From positions 11,070,816 through 11,134,815 of the forward strand of contig NC_091098.1 in assembly GCF_024713975.1 (NCBI RefSeq): 64,000 nucleotides of DNA, given 5' to 3'. Below, piece by piece: positions 1-47,649 of the stretch. Made by a program: the position numbers and the translations under genes. Within the stretch, counting starts at the first letter, position 1. Each line of letters opens with the position of its first letter. Below the pieces are notes generated by a model that worked only from the letters and a program-made list of their open reading frames with translations, did no database searches and was not told the DNA's origin. Origin of the DNA: Paralichthys olivaceus. Its lineage: Eukaryota; Chordata; Actinopteri; Pleuronectiformes; Paralichthyidae.

Positions 1-2904
1 CCCAGTAAAAACTCTGGATAATGTCAAAATGACAGTAGGAGATCCTAGGTGATAACGTTTCTAACACATGATGCCAATGAAAAAGCAATATCACACACAT
101 AGAAGACTCAGACAAAGATGTCAGGAGCTTTTGGTGAAGCCAGTGTTAATGTGCTGTAAACAAAAACGGGTGATCTCCGCAGTGAAATTTGTACGTTATG
201 TTGTGCCTCCTGCTACACCCCTTCCCCAATGCTGCAGAGAATCCTGTGTTGTTGTGAACGTATCTGACCGGAGAATCTCCTGCATTCTCCATACATGAAA
301 GGCAAAGTCCAGAGAACACAGACATTGTCTCAAATACTTATATATATATGGACAATATAAGGACTCTGACCAGCTATGACAAAACGTTGAGTTTGTACCT
401 GAAGGACAAGATACCTCTGTTGTATCGACATGGTTTATGTATGGAACCTAAAAAGGGTTGAATTAAAACAAGGATTGGGCGATATGCTAAAATTTTCCTT
501 TCAGCCACTGTCAGTAAAACAAAGTTTATTGGGTTAGGAAGGATACTGAGAAGGCTTTTTCTTTACATTTTCAACCTGACAGTCATTTAAAAAAAACAAA
601 AAAAATAAAAAAAAACAATCACATGGTCGTGTGGGTGCATTCTCCAGACTAGAGCGTGTGAGTGCAAGCCTGTTTGTGGTTAGATAGAGGTGAAGGAGAC
701 AAGAAGACATGACACAACAAACTTGTTATACTGAGACATTAAGGTGAATAAAGCAGACAATTATCAGTTGGATTTAGAAAAGATGAGTGGGAGTTCCAGT
801 ATGAGCTCATGTAACATTTTTGTCATGTCATTTGTCATGGTATGGATTATTTTATCTTTAGGAAAATGCTTAAAACAGAGGCTGTGAAGAGCAAATTCAT
901 GATGTTATGATCTTGATGAGCTACCTTCCAGGTGACATCACTTCACTCATGATGCAATTTCACACTATGACTAAAGGCAGTCTGCAGGTCTGCTGACTGC
1001 TACTGTAAAAAATTCAGTTGTAAAGATACAATTTTGATAGTTTACGTACTTGATCCAGACGGTATAGAGATGCCTGTGATTTATTTTCACAATTGCATTT
1101 TCACCTATTGCATTACTATTGACTGCAATAGGTGACATGATGATAAATGTCATTTAAAAAATTCTGTTATTGAGATATGGTATTTGTCATTGGGAATCTG
1201 AGAATTTCCAGTATCTGTTTACAGTACAACATTTTTATGCACTGTGGGCTCAAATTGATCGATCAAATATCTGACCGGGTCGTTTGTGGAGGACTGGAGG
1301 TCTGGGAATGCTGTGTCGCAAGTTTGATGTCAATTGATCCAAAATTGTGGTACGAGACAGGTTTAATTAGTTTTACAATATTTGAGAGAAACTGAGTATT
1401 GGACTTCATAATTGCTGTCAACTCATGTGCATAAAACATCTTTGTCAATTGGGCCTATAATCTGGTGAAAATGGCAAAATTCTAGCAATTACTCCTGTTA
1501 CGCAGTAGTATGGATGTAACCTCAGTGTCACTGGTCTGTTTGATGTCAGAGCTTTTGCATAATTGTTTGGTTTTGTCAGTTTTTTCAAACACCTCCAGCT
1601 GTTGACCACTTAAAAACTCTAGCAACAAAGCTGGCAGTAACATGCCTTGTCTAAGGGCAGCTCATAGGCTCACACACAGGTCACAGAGAGAGCTGAGTCA
1701 GTCATTAAATCCTCTTCCAAATCAGGCCAGCAACTGGAACCAACAGTCTTTCAGTCACAAGCCAATTACTCTGACCTTTAGGTTACCACAACACTCAATC
1801 CATTTACTCAAAATCTTTCATCACAGACGTTACTGAACTCTTTCAGCCCCAAAGCTGTAAATTGATGCCCTGCCTCAGGATCCAGGCTCATTAAAACATA
1901 TTACTATGCTCGTCATGTGGAGACGCACAAGCAAGCAGACTGCAACACTGTTGATTTGATTTGACATTTGAGGATACACTGATAGTTTAACCGATCATAT
2001 GGAGCAACCTATGTAGACAGGGTTAACCTCTATACTACATGTAGGAGTCAAAGGAGCCATTCTGCAAGAAGGATAGTCTAGATAATCCAAGCAATGTCAT
2101 AGATCACACTAGGAGTGAGGCTGTTTGTGTTTGTGTGTCTTGTTAAGAAAGACACTCACCGACCAGTGCAGACACAGACAAATACTGTCACACACATTGT
2201 CATTGGTGACTTTTGGGGACATTACATGGACTCGGATCAATTTCCTGACTAAAGGCTAATTTATGCTGCCTTTACATATATAGAAAAGAGATGGGTCCAT
2301 TACACCTGATCAGGTTAAACGTGATTGAAACTATTATGGTAAATTATAATATCACCAAACTACATGGATCAATAAGAATGACAACAAGTCCACAAGGCCT
2401 CCCACCCAAACAAGTGCTTCACAATTAACAGGAAAGCAGATTTGTCAATCAAACACAACTTGTTCATTCAGAAATGAAATTTGTCCCCAATGGTAGCCTA
2501 TGACACGCGCACACATACACACAAACACAGTTCAGTGTTATGGAGTCACGCGCTGGGTCATACGCTCTTGTCAGCCTTAGGTGCTGATTTTCTCTTCTAA
2601 CCTTGCAAAGATGCTTCTAATGCTCATCAAAACCACCAGACCAACACATCATCACCGACATACAAAAACACACACACGTCTTTCAAGTTCTCCTGTTGAA
2701 ACCAACACAACTCAAATATACCTTGTGGCAAAAGGCAAGGAACAGAGAGCAGCATAATTGCAAGCTTTCATGAGAGATACTTGAGAGTTGTGTGTCTACA
2801 CTCTATCTAAAGAAAAATGGAAGATTTTGTTACTAATGCAACAAAGTTTGAAAACGATTATTTGAATGGTACATGGTCGGCATTCATGTGGACTTTTCTA
2901 GTGT

Positions 2905-3112
2905 TGGCGGCCACTCAAAGTCACATTTACCCATTCGAGTGCTACTATATGCTGCATTTTTTCTTAAACATTCGCACTCTGACAGCACATTGGGAGCAAT
3001 TTAAGTGTTCAGTGTATCGCCCCGTAGACACTTCTAGCACAGGGGCTGGAGGACCCTGGAACCGAACCACCGACCTTCTGGACAACGCACTCTACCGAAA
3101 CCACAGCCACCT
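2905..3112 (-). repeat. tRNA-derived SINE-like copy
   Basis: On the minus strand it starts with a GTGGCTGTGG-type head and carries a B-box-like GGTTCGGTTCC (complement of 3058-3068). After that comes a segment matching the copies at 21380-21605 and 54966-55165. A tRNA-like head with a shared body is the layout of a Pol III retroposon. The exact ends and the family name cannot be fixed by eye. Confidence 0.55.
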
Positions 3113-3907
3113 ACTATGCTACATAAGCTAAATGTCACTTTTAGCCATAACAATCAGGCACCCATCAACTCTGTTGACCTGCCAATATCAACAACTCGAA
3201 TGGCATGTAAAAGTTTAGGTTAGTATGTTTAACCCACAAATTCTGCATTAAAATTGTACATACTCTCACTACCTTAAATATACCTGATAATTTTTCATCT
3301 AGATCTTCCCATTATTCCCTGAGAAATAAAAAAAAACACCCAATCTATCAACATTAAGAAAAGTGAAAAAGGATAATTCATCATGAAACTTGTACCTGTT
3401 TATCACTCGTATTTAGCATTTGACAAATATGTCAGGGCAGCCGCAATGAGTTTTGCCAAATACACCCTGTACTCCAAGCTGCAGCCAAAATGGTCACATA
3501 TGCAATTTAAGAGATGTCCTGGTTAAAAATATCATGTGGTCACATTCGTGTGAGTGCATGATGATCATGAGGCTGTTTTGGTGCCCCTTCGGCATGGTTA
3601 CTGCCGTAGCCATTGTGGTTCAGAGCACTATTTCTTCACTGGCTCAGTCACTTTCTCCAAACCTGCACTGATGATGCAATATGCAAAACAATTGAGGCCA
3701 TATTCCAAAGATGAAGTAGTGTATAGTTCATAATAAAAAAAAACTGTGGAGAGAGAAGGAGGCAGATGTTGAGGGGTCCTGCCTCAGATAACTGCTGATG
3801 AGTGCAGGTACAGGCACGAAGTGACCGACTGAGCCAGTGAAGAAGAAAAAGTACTATTTTCAAACACAGATTAGATTGAGATATTTTGAAAATGCCATCT
3901 CACAATT

Positions 3908-4273
3908 AAAGGTCCAGTGTGTAAGATTTAGGTGAATGGGAACTATTGGCAGATATTTAATGGAGAATAATCCTCATGATGTTTTCACTAGTTCATTTCA
4001 TCTAAATTTTAGGAATTGTAATGTTCTTTACCCCAGAAAAGACCCTTTATATTTAAATACTTTATATTAACATCGAGGGGACCTTCTCTACAGAGGCCGC
4101 CATGTTTTTTACATTAGTCCAGACTGGACAAACTAAACACCTTTTGAGTTTTTATGACAATTAAAGGCTACCACAGTTTCTTTTTCACTTTTGGAAGGAG
4201 AGGGTGAGGGGTGTTCAGCTGTAACATGCAATTTCAACACTAGATATCACCAAATTCTACACACTGTACCTTT
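3908..4273 (+). mobile_element. MITE-like element with terminal inverted repeats, copy 1
   Basis: The element is 366 bp long. It begins AAAGGTCCAGTGTGTAAGAT and ends with the imperfect complement ATTCTACACACTGTACCTTT. It has no open frame. The interior (GAGGGGACC, GTCCAGACTGGAC, ACTCAAAAGGTG-type blocks) matches the element at 57242-57608 in the opposite orientation. The size, inverted ends and lack of coding fit a non-autonomous DNA transposon. TTAA-like sequence overlaps the ends, but I cannot assign a clean target-site duplication. Confidence 0.75.
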
Positions 4274-4483
4274 AACTGTCAATCTTAAGAGTCAGCAGGT
4301 ATAGTCACTGATTAGTATTTGAGAAAATATGTAGCGTCAGAGCAACCACTGGAAAAGTTACTCTGGATCCCTGACACCATTACTTTGGTTTCGGTGAGAC
4401 GCTGCATATTTAGTCTTGCCAAAGGGATCATCTGGTGCACTCAGCAGAAGCTGCCTAAAGTTTACTATTCACATATATACTTA

Positions 4484-8047
<3,564 letters not shown>

Positions 8048-8165
8048 TCAAGAATAAAAAAAGAAAAAGGGGGGGGGGGTCCAGGGAAGAAGGAGGAGGA
8101 GGAGGTGGTGGAGGAGGAAGAACAAGAAGAAGTAGTGGTGGAGGTGGAGAGGAGAGGGAGGGTAT
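8048..8165. repeat. Polypurine/polypyrimidine tract in the gnas 5' leader
   Basis: The plus strand is almost pure purine: an A-rich start, a run of eleven G, then GGA/GGT/GAA-type triplets to about 8165. On the gnas (minus) strand this reads as a C/T-rich tract that begins a few bases upstream of the ATG at 8041, so it should lie in the 5' UTR or at the promoter edge. Such tracts can form triplex DNA or, from the G-rich strand, quadruplex structures. The sequence shows the composition only. Confidence 0.8.
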
Positions 8166-9860
8166 GTGCAGAAAGAAAAATAATAAATAAATAAACTAGT
8201 CCTAGATCCCTCGTTTGACCCGTGGATTTGGCAGCAATGTCAGCCACATTCACACCGGCCTGCTCCGGGGACAGCACGGTGCAGCACGGGGGGAACTCTG
8301 AGTCCGTAACGCGTCTTTTCGCTGTCAGAGGAAAGCGCAGGATACTGTTGCTGACGACACCGAGGCCGCCTTCTCAGTTTGCTGAATCCTCATTCACATG
8401 CACTGTAGTTTAGCTTCAGTTTCCACACACACTCTCACACACACACACACACACATTTACACACTCACTCACTCTCACACACACACACACTCCCCTCTGC
8501 GTAACGTTAACAACTATAATCCACAGCACCGCAAAAAAAAACGGGGCTTCTCCTCGTACCGAGGCACCAGAAACAGCCCAATGTGCATCTCCGGAAAAAA
8601 AAAAGCCCGGGTCTTGCGTCTCACTGCTGCCCGCGACGGGGAGCCCCGCTCGGCGTGTCCGAAAGAGTCGCCCGTGCTGCGGCGCGGCTCGTTTCCACGT
8701 CTCCTCCCGTGACAAACATTTCCAGAGGTGTGTGCGCCTTGTGCTCGCCGCTGGCGGGTCTTCTCCGTGGTGGGAGGCCTCGCAGGACAGGAGGAGGGGA
8801 AGGCAGATATGATATTTACACCCAAACCGAGCTACATGTGAGGCGTCCTCGCTGCTTCCGTCGCCATCCGGCTCCTTCTCGTTCTCTGCACCGAATCGGC
8901 CACAAACAGCTCCGGGGCTCGCACGGTCTCCTCGGCCACCCTGGGATCCAATATCCCCCCTGATTGATCCTCCTTATTATTCGTGATGGCTGCTTGGCGT
9001 GTTTTCTCCTCCACGGGGCCTTCTCTCTCTCTCCTTCTCTATCCCTCCCTCTCTCTCTCTCTTTTGTTGCTGAAATGTGTTATCAGCCCCTCACATCACC
9101 ACCGAGCCTCCAAAAACTGCGCACCCATACACTTCTTAGAAAATCGGCTCCGATGATCCTCCTCGAGCAGAAGAGAAACACACAAAAAAGGAAGGAGAAG
9201 AAATGAAAACGTGATCGAGATGAGGGGGGGAAAAAAATCCCCCGAAATGTATCCACGTTTCTTGCAGGTGAAAAAAAAAAAAAAGCACCAGCCGCTGTCA
9301 GGCTTCAGCTTGTGGAGCACACGGCCTGTGAGTGTGTGCACGCTCCCATGCAAACATACATATATTCCTGTTGGATCCGAGGTGGAGGCTACATGTGCAT
9401 TAACATTCACAGAAAACAGGACACGGGCTGGTTGTAGCAGCACATTCCCAGCGCGTAGGCCGCTCCCCTCCTGGCCGCCGCTCGTGGAAGGTGAAAGACA
9501 GGAATAACCAATTCTTGGAGGTTATTATTTTCTCCCTCTCTCGCTCTCTCCGAGAATAGTAGCTCACATTGAGGAGATAGACAGCAGCGCCGAGGAGAGA
9601 CGGGGTGGGGCCACACGGCGCTCATTGAACCATGGGAAGGAAAAAGACCGAGAGAGGAGGAGAGAGGAGAGGCCGCTTCGCCCCGTCACGTGGCCCGGGC
9701 GCGGGGCAGCGGCGTCGGCGGCTCTGCGGAGAAAACGGCGCCCTCTTCAAAGAAAAACCACCGCACACCGTTTATTCACGGTGGGAGTCACGCACTGCAG
9801 CCGGGGCCGGGAGGGGGCTCCCCGCAGCTTTCTGCACAGCCGGGAGCAAAAGTAACAAGG
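8166..9860 (-). promoter_or_regulatory. gnas: GC-rich putative gnas promoter domain
   Basis: CpG density and GC content rise sharply here compared with both sides (for example 8600-8700, 8880-8950 and 9660-9830). The domain sits directly upstream of gnas exon 1. It contains an E-box CACGTG near 9688, GC-box-like runs around 9696-9720, a (CA)n/(CT) stretch at 8426-8490, pyrimidine runs at 9018-9063 and oligo(A) tracts. It behaves like a CpG-island promoter extending about 1.8 kb. Several open frames cross it on both strands, but they are low-complexity and resemble nothing known. No mammalian-type alternative first exon (XL-alpha-s or NESP55) could be recognised. Confidence 0.6.
8426..8490. 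repeat. Interrupted (CA)n microsatellite
   Basis: CA units broken by CT and TTTA interruptions, inside the gnas promoter domain. Confidence 0.85.
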
Positions 9861-10179
9861 GGACAGCTAAAAACAAGTCCCACATTTAAAATACTGGAAG
9901 TGCAACTAAATGTACTTGAAGCACCATAAACAGTAGAACTCATTATATCGAGTGATCTGTTTAAAAGAATATATTATGGTGGAACATGTGGAACACCACT
10001 TTATTGCTATTCTGCAGGTATCTCTGACTCCAGTTATTGTTATTATTGTTGTTATTATTATTAACTGGGGCAGCTATAATTAATAGCCCCCCCATTTTTC
10101 TCCTCTCACCCAACCGATCGAGCCAGATCCTACATATTGTCTTTGATTCTGCCCCAAGGTTTCCTCCAGTTTTTTTCAT

Positions 10180-10285
10180 TGTGGGACCTGTTGGGTTTAA
10201 TTTGTAAAGGTCTTGAAATTTACGTTTTAAAGTGCCTGGAGGTAATGTATGTTGTGATTTGGCGCCACAAAATTAAACTGAATCT
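10180..10285 (+). repeat. Retroposon 3' tail fragment
   Basis: Contains TTGTGATTTGGCGCCACAAA followed by AATTAAACTGAAT. This resembles the 'gatttggcgctatataaataaaattgaa' end shared by many fish LINE/SINE copies. The 5' limit is unclear. Confidence 0.4.
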
Positions 10286-12546
10286 AAAGCCAACATCGTG
10301 AGTCAAATTCACCAAAGATGAACTCCACATGAAGCCATGGTACAATTTGCTTTGCAACAGGAAGCAAATGTTTTACCTGTCCCCTTGTTCCTACAGATTG
10401 GAAGTGAACGGAAGGTGAAGGTTCGCCACATTTGAAACATACATTTGTACGTGTGTGAGCAGAGAGTCACAGCTACATTGAACCCAGTATTCCTCCAACC
10501 CTGAATAGGAATGTCTTTATAGGTCAGGAAATAAAACCCACTACCTCCTACCCTCAATTGATGTGCATGTATCATCAAGCACAGAAATCTCAAGAGCAAC
10601 TGAGAATCCTGTTATTTATTTAGACAGCTTCTCAACCTTGATCAGCTGACCTCAGTTATCTCAATGCCTAAATTTACCTAGTATCTTAGATTCCATTCCA
10701 ACAAAGTTAATAAATGGTACTTTACTGAACACAATCAATCTGCACGAACATGAAGTAGTGTAAAAACATGATGTGATTTCTGCAGTTTCAAGTCGAATTT
10801 GAATGTCAGAGTTTTTTTTCTGTTGTTTTTTACATTTGAAGACATGCTCACCAGTTACTTCATTGGATTTTGCTGCAATGCTGTTCACCCCTGAAACTCC
10901 CAAATGGTTTTGTGGACTCAGTGGAAACACTTCCCCCACCATTCCATCAGAAAAGTGGTGAGTAGATCATTTTTTGGTGAACTATTCCTTTAATATCTCA
11001 CCAATACATGTTTCTGACTTGACCTCTTCCTTGGAGTCCTTGTGCTATATCTGAGGTCTGACATTTTTGGTCTGCGGACCGCGCGTAGCTCTCCCGTCCT
11101 CTCCTCCCCTCCACTCTAGTGCGCCCCTGAAGTTGGTTCTCTGAATTCTGAGATTAAAGTCAGAATTCTGAGATCCGAATTCTGAAAAAAAAGTCAGAAC
11201 TCACTTTTTTTTCCCACAGTGGCCCTAATCCTCTTCCGTACGTTCAAGCCTTACAAACCTTAATAGTAGAATTAATGTTAAGAAGAGTTGATGTCACAAA
11301 ATGTTTATAGACAAGTCCTACAAGAATTTTTTTGCCAATTAAATGAACCATTTAATAAATGTTTACAAAATGCTGTTAGAATAATAATAGTAACTTTGTG
11401 AATTGTATTTCCTTCGATTTTTTAAATTAAATCCCAAATTTTCTATAAATGAATTATGGATCTGAATTAAAAGGTTTAAAATGTTCACAGGAGCAGGAGT
11501 ACACACCTACATTGCTGTTAGGTCTATTCAACACTAGGTGGTAGCAGTCTTAAGTCTGGGAGGCAGACTCAGGTTTCATTTATGAGCTTTGGAGTTAAAA
11601 CTGTAATTCTCATTCCGCATTCTACAAGATTTTCTGAAGGGACATGTCACTCATGTTCTGGACTGACTTTGAAAGCATCTTCAAATGAGCAGGAACTGAA
11701 ATAGATCTTAACAACACCAAAATATTTTCACTTGTACACAAATTGTTTGTTGAAGCAAATAATAGTTAATTTTTTGGATCCTCCACCCAGATCCTCCACT
11801 ATATAGGCACAGCAAACGGAAGAAAACACCATCTCACACTCACATGGTTTGTCCCAGTAACATAAAAAGTGAAAAGCATCCTTGAGTGGACTAAAAGATG
11901 TGCCAAGCTCTGTAGTTGAAGCCCTCCCTGGCTTGTCCTCTGGGTTTTGTGGTGGGCTTCGGAATAAAGTGTTGTGCTGATCTGGTGCTCTCTGGAGCAC
12001 GAGGCCAAGTCTCTGAGGAGCGGCCTCCCATCTGTTAGACTAACATGAGTAATATTACCACCACACCTCTTTTCTGAAGCTGGCTTTCCCCCTCTACATG
12101 CATTCTATAACTTTGTACATAAACTGGATGAAGTAAGTAACAGATAAAAAGAAGATGCACATTGAAAAGTTAACCTTTCTTACTCTGAAAAGCTCACGTC
12201 TGATGACCTGAAGTCATGACTTCATGCTATAAATCTGCCATTGATTACACGCTCAATAACATTCTTTCACCCCATGTGTTTTGTAAACATAGTTACGTCA
12301 GTGTGTTTACACACAGTCAATGGTCTGTGTCGACCCACTGTAGAACTTGATTTCTGTTTGTTGTGGTACGCACACACTTTATCATAAAACATTATGACCA
12401 AAACAAACCATTGAACCTACTAAACATGCATATCAATACGGCATACACTACAATTTGCATAGTGTGTGGAAGTGGAAGTGATTTGAGACTGTTAACAGCA
12501 ACATATAAATGTCAACTAAAAATCTGGGCATATATATTGCTACCTA

Positions 12547-12548
<2 letters not shown>

Positions 12549-12634
<86 letters not shown>
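12549..12634. repeat. (AT)43 microsatellite
   Basis: An uninterrupted run of 43 AT units. Its translation gives only alternating Tyr-Ile and is not a gene. Confidence 0.98.
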
Positions 12635-12636
<2 letters not shown>

Positions 12637-15600
12637 TAGGGCATATATAACTTGACTTGAATAAAATAAACTGTTAGATGTAAAGAAGACTATAGGGACT
12701 TACAGTTTGAGATTGTTATTAAATTAATACCGCAATAACACGTTTTGTCACAATTTAATTGGTCATTGTGTGGATTTTAAATTTAAGATTTACACTTATG
12801 TATGCCACAGGCGTGGATCCAATCAGTGACGAACCTTGTTGATTGCAGGTATCTAACTTCTCCAGCAGAAGTTATGTCATTGTGTTTTCATCTTTGAGGA
12901 TGTGGATTCTGTTTTGTAGTATTTCCTCTTTTCACACAAGCTCAGTACAGATTATTTATCAGCTTTGTCTAACTAACCAACACGTAATCAAATCATGATC
13001 CTAAAACTGAGGCTACATCCATATTACTTCTTGACTGTATCAACTGACACACAGACAGTGAAGCCGAGATGACAGAAGATGAACAGTGGCAACAAAATGT
13101 GTGAATACAGGATTTCAGCAACGGACTGCGAACACCAAACCATTAGCGCGGCTGCTTCAGGATCAGAGCAGAAGCATTGGTTGGTTTGTACTGTGTCAGA
13201 GCTCCTGTTTGAATGTCCTCCCTCCACACTCCCGCTGACCTGCGCTCACTTTAAACTTAAACGATAAACACCTGCATGATTATGCTATAGTATTATCATC
13301 GTACCAGTGGTTTAATATAGATTCAAATGACAATATTATCACCCACCACAATTATTTTGTTATTATGACAGATCTAGCTAAAACCCTTTTTAATAATGCA
13401 CCAAGTTAGAGGTTTTCTATCACAGTTTACAGCTTTGGTTCTCTGAGAATGTTTATCATATCCAGGCAAAATTGATATTGCACAATTTAAAATACCCTTA
13501 ACTGAATCGTTATTGGCTCGAATCGGAAATCGAATCGATTTGGGAAATCCATGATCAATACACTGCCCTCAAGAAATTACCTTTATATGGGAACTGTCAA
13601 GAAAAGCTATAATAGGTGTATTATTGTGGGGCTAAAAGGCACAGGGAAACATTTTGGGTGCACCTAAATTATGTGCTTATCTGGTGCAACCAATTTGTTA
13701 GTCTGGAGCCTTGAACCTAAACACAAGCTTTGACCATGAGCCCCACAGCTGAAGAGAGAACTTCAGTTGTTTTTATAATGTTTTCTTTCTATCCTTGGCA
13801 CACACAGTCACCCACACACACACACACATGCTTTCCTCCCACATCACCCTTTTACAGCACGTCCGCTCACAGCTCTTTTTAACTGCACTGTCATGAAATG
13901 TTAGCTGCCTACTCAGCACTGATTCTCATCATAATCAATTCAGATCTACTGCTGAGTAGTAATTGAGTATGTGTGTTTTTTCCTCTCATTGAGTCAGGAG
14001 GTTTATCTGCCCACAGAGGGGCATCATCTACAATCATCTACAAAGGAAAATATATTACTTTAGTAGCCCTTAGTTAACAAGGTTTGGAAAATCCGGATTA
14101 CCTGTAGTGTAGTGTTTTTTTTTTAATATTGGGATCAATATATTCGGGATTGAGTCGGTATTCTGAGCATTTTCTAAAACTGTTAAGAGGAAAAAGCTTC
14201 CTCATCCTTTCCCTCTTGTTTGTTTTTTCTTTTGAGTTGTGCTAAGTTATTTCTTTTCAACACAGCTGTTTTTCGTGACATACATAAGCTGCAGGACAGA
14301 CTAACACATTGAGGCCCCTGAACAAGATTTTAATTAAAGGACGAATCGCTTAAAACATTTATAATAATAACTCTAAACACAGCTGAAGACCCACGGAGGT
14401 CAAGTACATGAAACCTCCAACTATTCAGTTAGAATTGAAGAAGCCCTGTGGATGAGAGGGGAAATTTCTTCAACAAACACAAGCAAGTCCAGTTGCCCAT
14501 GTACACATGCACAACTCCTGAAGATAAACTTTACAAAGTATAAGGAATCTGCACCTGAAAAACTGAACCGTCCTGATTATACCTGTTTCATATCCTCGAC
14601 TGTTAATGATCCTCCTCAGTTCTCTCAATGAAGTCAATGAAGAAGGTGGAGCTCTCAGGATACTACTGCTAAAACAAACTGGGACACACTATCTGTTAAC
14701 TTTTTTTATTTCAATAATGTAAACAAGTGTTTCCTGTGTTTCCTTTTTTTGGCCCTGTTGCTCCAATTTTCTGTAAATGACATAAAACAATGAAAATCAT
14801 TTAAAAACTGAATACACTTTACAGTGTTTACGTTCTCTGTTTGAAGCTGTTAATTAACTTCATACACTCTTGCTCAAACGTCTGTCACTGGTAATAAAAC
14901 AGCAATTAACCACTTCCCCTCTCTGACAGTCTTAAACAGACAGAGCTGCTATATTAGCTTATTTGTGTTGATGCTTGATGTTTTCCAACAATATGAGTTG
15001 ACACACACGTATTACATTCTTTTTCCCCTCATATCTTGGAATAAACTTGATGTATTTGCTCATCTCAGTCTTTGCATTGATCATTCCACTGTAGTCACAC
15101 CAGCTCTTAATGGCCTCAAAGCCATGAATATTAGATACACTTCCCTTCACCCCACAGTGCAAATGTGATGAACCAGCCTGATGTGGCTGTGAGGATACAA
15201 ACACAATCCTGCACGAGTATCTGTCTGAGTTTCAGATATACAAAGTACTCGACTAGTAGACTGCAATAATGTGTGAAAAAGTCCTGCAAGCACATGCAGA
15301 AACACATGTCTTTCAAAAAAACTTTTCAGCACAATGACAGGAGAGGAAATGGTGATATTTTGTATAATATTATGTGGCAGTGTTTCTCTCAGTTGCTGTT
15401 TGTTAATCAGGATTTTACATTTTAGTGGAAGCATGTTTTTCAGTCATGTAATGAATGCGGATATTCTCCTGAGTGAGATTAGCCTCAATATGAGCATAGT
15501 AACACAGTTGATGGGTTACAACCCATTATGTCTGGAAGAGAGTCAAAGAAAGAGAGAGAGAGAGGTGAGGGAGGGAAAGGAGGGCGTGACGGAGACACAA

Positions 15601-15906
15601 GCAAAGAGCAGACGGAGACATCCTCTCAGTTTTAAGTTCAGATCTTTAGCTCCCTCTCCTCTTATTTTCTTCGTTGTGCTGATAGTCACTGGACCAACAC
15701 GTCTATCTTGTTGTATTTCCTGTGTTTTCACAGCTGTATTGGAGGATGCTTTGACTGCATCGGCACAAGTTTTTCTTCAGAGACATGTGTGAGCAGGTTG
15801 GAGTTTCCCTCCACACTGCTGAGACATTTACGTGTTTGTGCCCACATCTGGAGGACGATAGTATCTGAAGGAGCTGTGTGGGTGTCTCTGGCACAGTGGA
15901 GGAGAC

Positions 15907-46985
<31,079 letters not shown>

Positions 46986-47477
46986 CTTGTCTGAGATGTT
47001 TACCAGTATTATGTCCCTTCTTTTAACAAGTTCATCCAGGAAAACGATTATTCAATAACTAACAAGGCACTTAACTGTAACACCAGTTAATCTGGACTGC
47101 AGTTAGATCAATTTGACTGCAGGCTACTATTTGTCATTGTTAATACCATTTTCTGCCCATTGAGTATAATGCATGCATTTCTGATTTTGGATATAGGTTT
47201 TTACTGTTGTAAAGTACACACATCATCATACTCTTTTAGGGACATTTAAAAAAAAAAAAAATCCTTGATATACTTACAGATCAACACACACACATACCTC
47301 TGTTCTGTAAATACCAATGTGTCTATGTAAACTACTGCTCTGATTCATTTATATCAAAATAAAAATTGTGGTTACAGACAAAATGCTTTGTGTCTCAATC
47401 AATCTGGGATGGTGTAAATAGTGGATTCACCAACAAGCAAATATACTAGGAAACAACATGTATTTCAGATATTCATC

Positions 47478-47649
47478 TTTAATACAATTTTAATTACAAA
47501 TGAAAGGGATAAACAGCAATTTCATTCGGGTCCCCGTTCTAACAAGTCATCTTGATAACATCCATTTTTCTTCCATTCTCCTTGGTGGACAGGATAGTGA
47601 CAGGACCTCACAACTCCAGAAAAAGTTATCTACAGTGTAGTGTCACATC
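47478..47649 (-). other. atp5f1e: atp5f1e exon 3, untranslated, with poly(A) signal
   Basis: On the minus strand a good acceptor (TTTTTCCTCCAG) precedes an exon starting at 47649. ATTAAA (complement of 47478-47483) lies near its end. It should be joined to exon 2, whose donor GTAAGT begins one base after the stop codon. The assignment rests on splice signals and position, not on protein sequence. Confidence 0.6.

Larger units (their letters stand above)
9861..15906. other. Intergenic region between gnas and piezo
   Basis: AT-rich DNA between two divergently transcribed genes. No exon with conserved protein similarity was found on either strand. It holds a LINE/SINE-like 3' tail at about 10180-10285, an imperfect AATTCTGAGAT-type repeat at 11130-11215, a long (AT)n at 12549-12634, a short (CA)n at 13811-13829 and a GA-rich stretch at 15540-15580. 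The piezo 5' UTR and promoter should lie in the last kilobase. I see no decisive TATA or initiator signal there, and an untranslated first exon further upstream cannot be excluded. Confidence 0.6.

Noticed and set aside
2905..3112. True tRNA gene at the B-box-like sequences (also 21380 and 54966)
   Set aside because: No cloverleaf can be drawn by eye, and the sequences recur as a dispersed repeat with a long non-tRNA body, so they are SINE-like.
1..4480. Further gnas exons
   Set aside because: No match to Gs-alpha helical-domain or switch-region sequence was found on the minus strand. They presumably lie left of the window.
8514..9889. Several 80-126 residue open frames on both strands in the GC-rich region as alternative gnas first exons
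   Set aside because: They arise from GC-rich composition with few stops. None shows XL-alpha-s or NESP55 similarity or a clear splice donor in frame with gnas exon 2.
12363..12650. Open frame ending in alternating Tyr-Ile
   Set aside because: It is translation of the (AT)n microsatellite.
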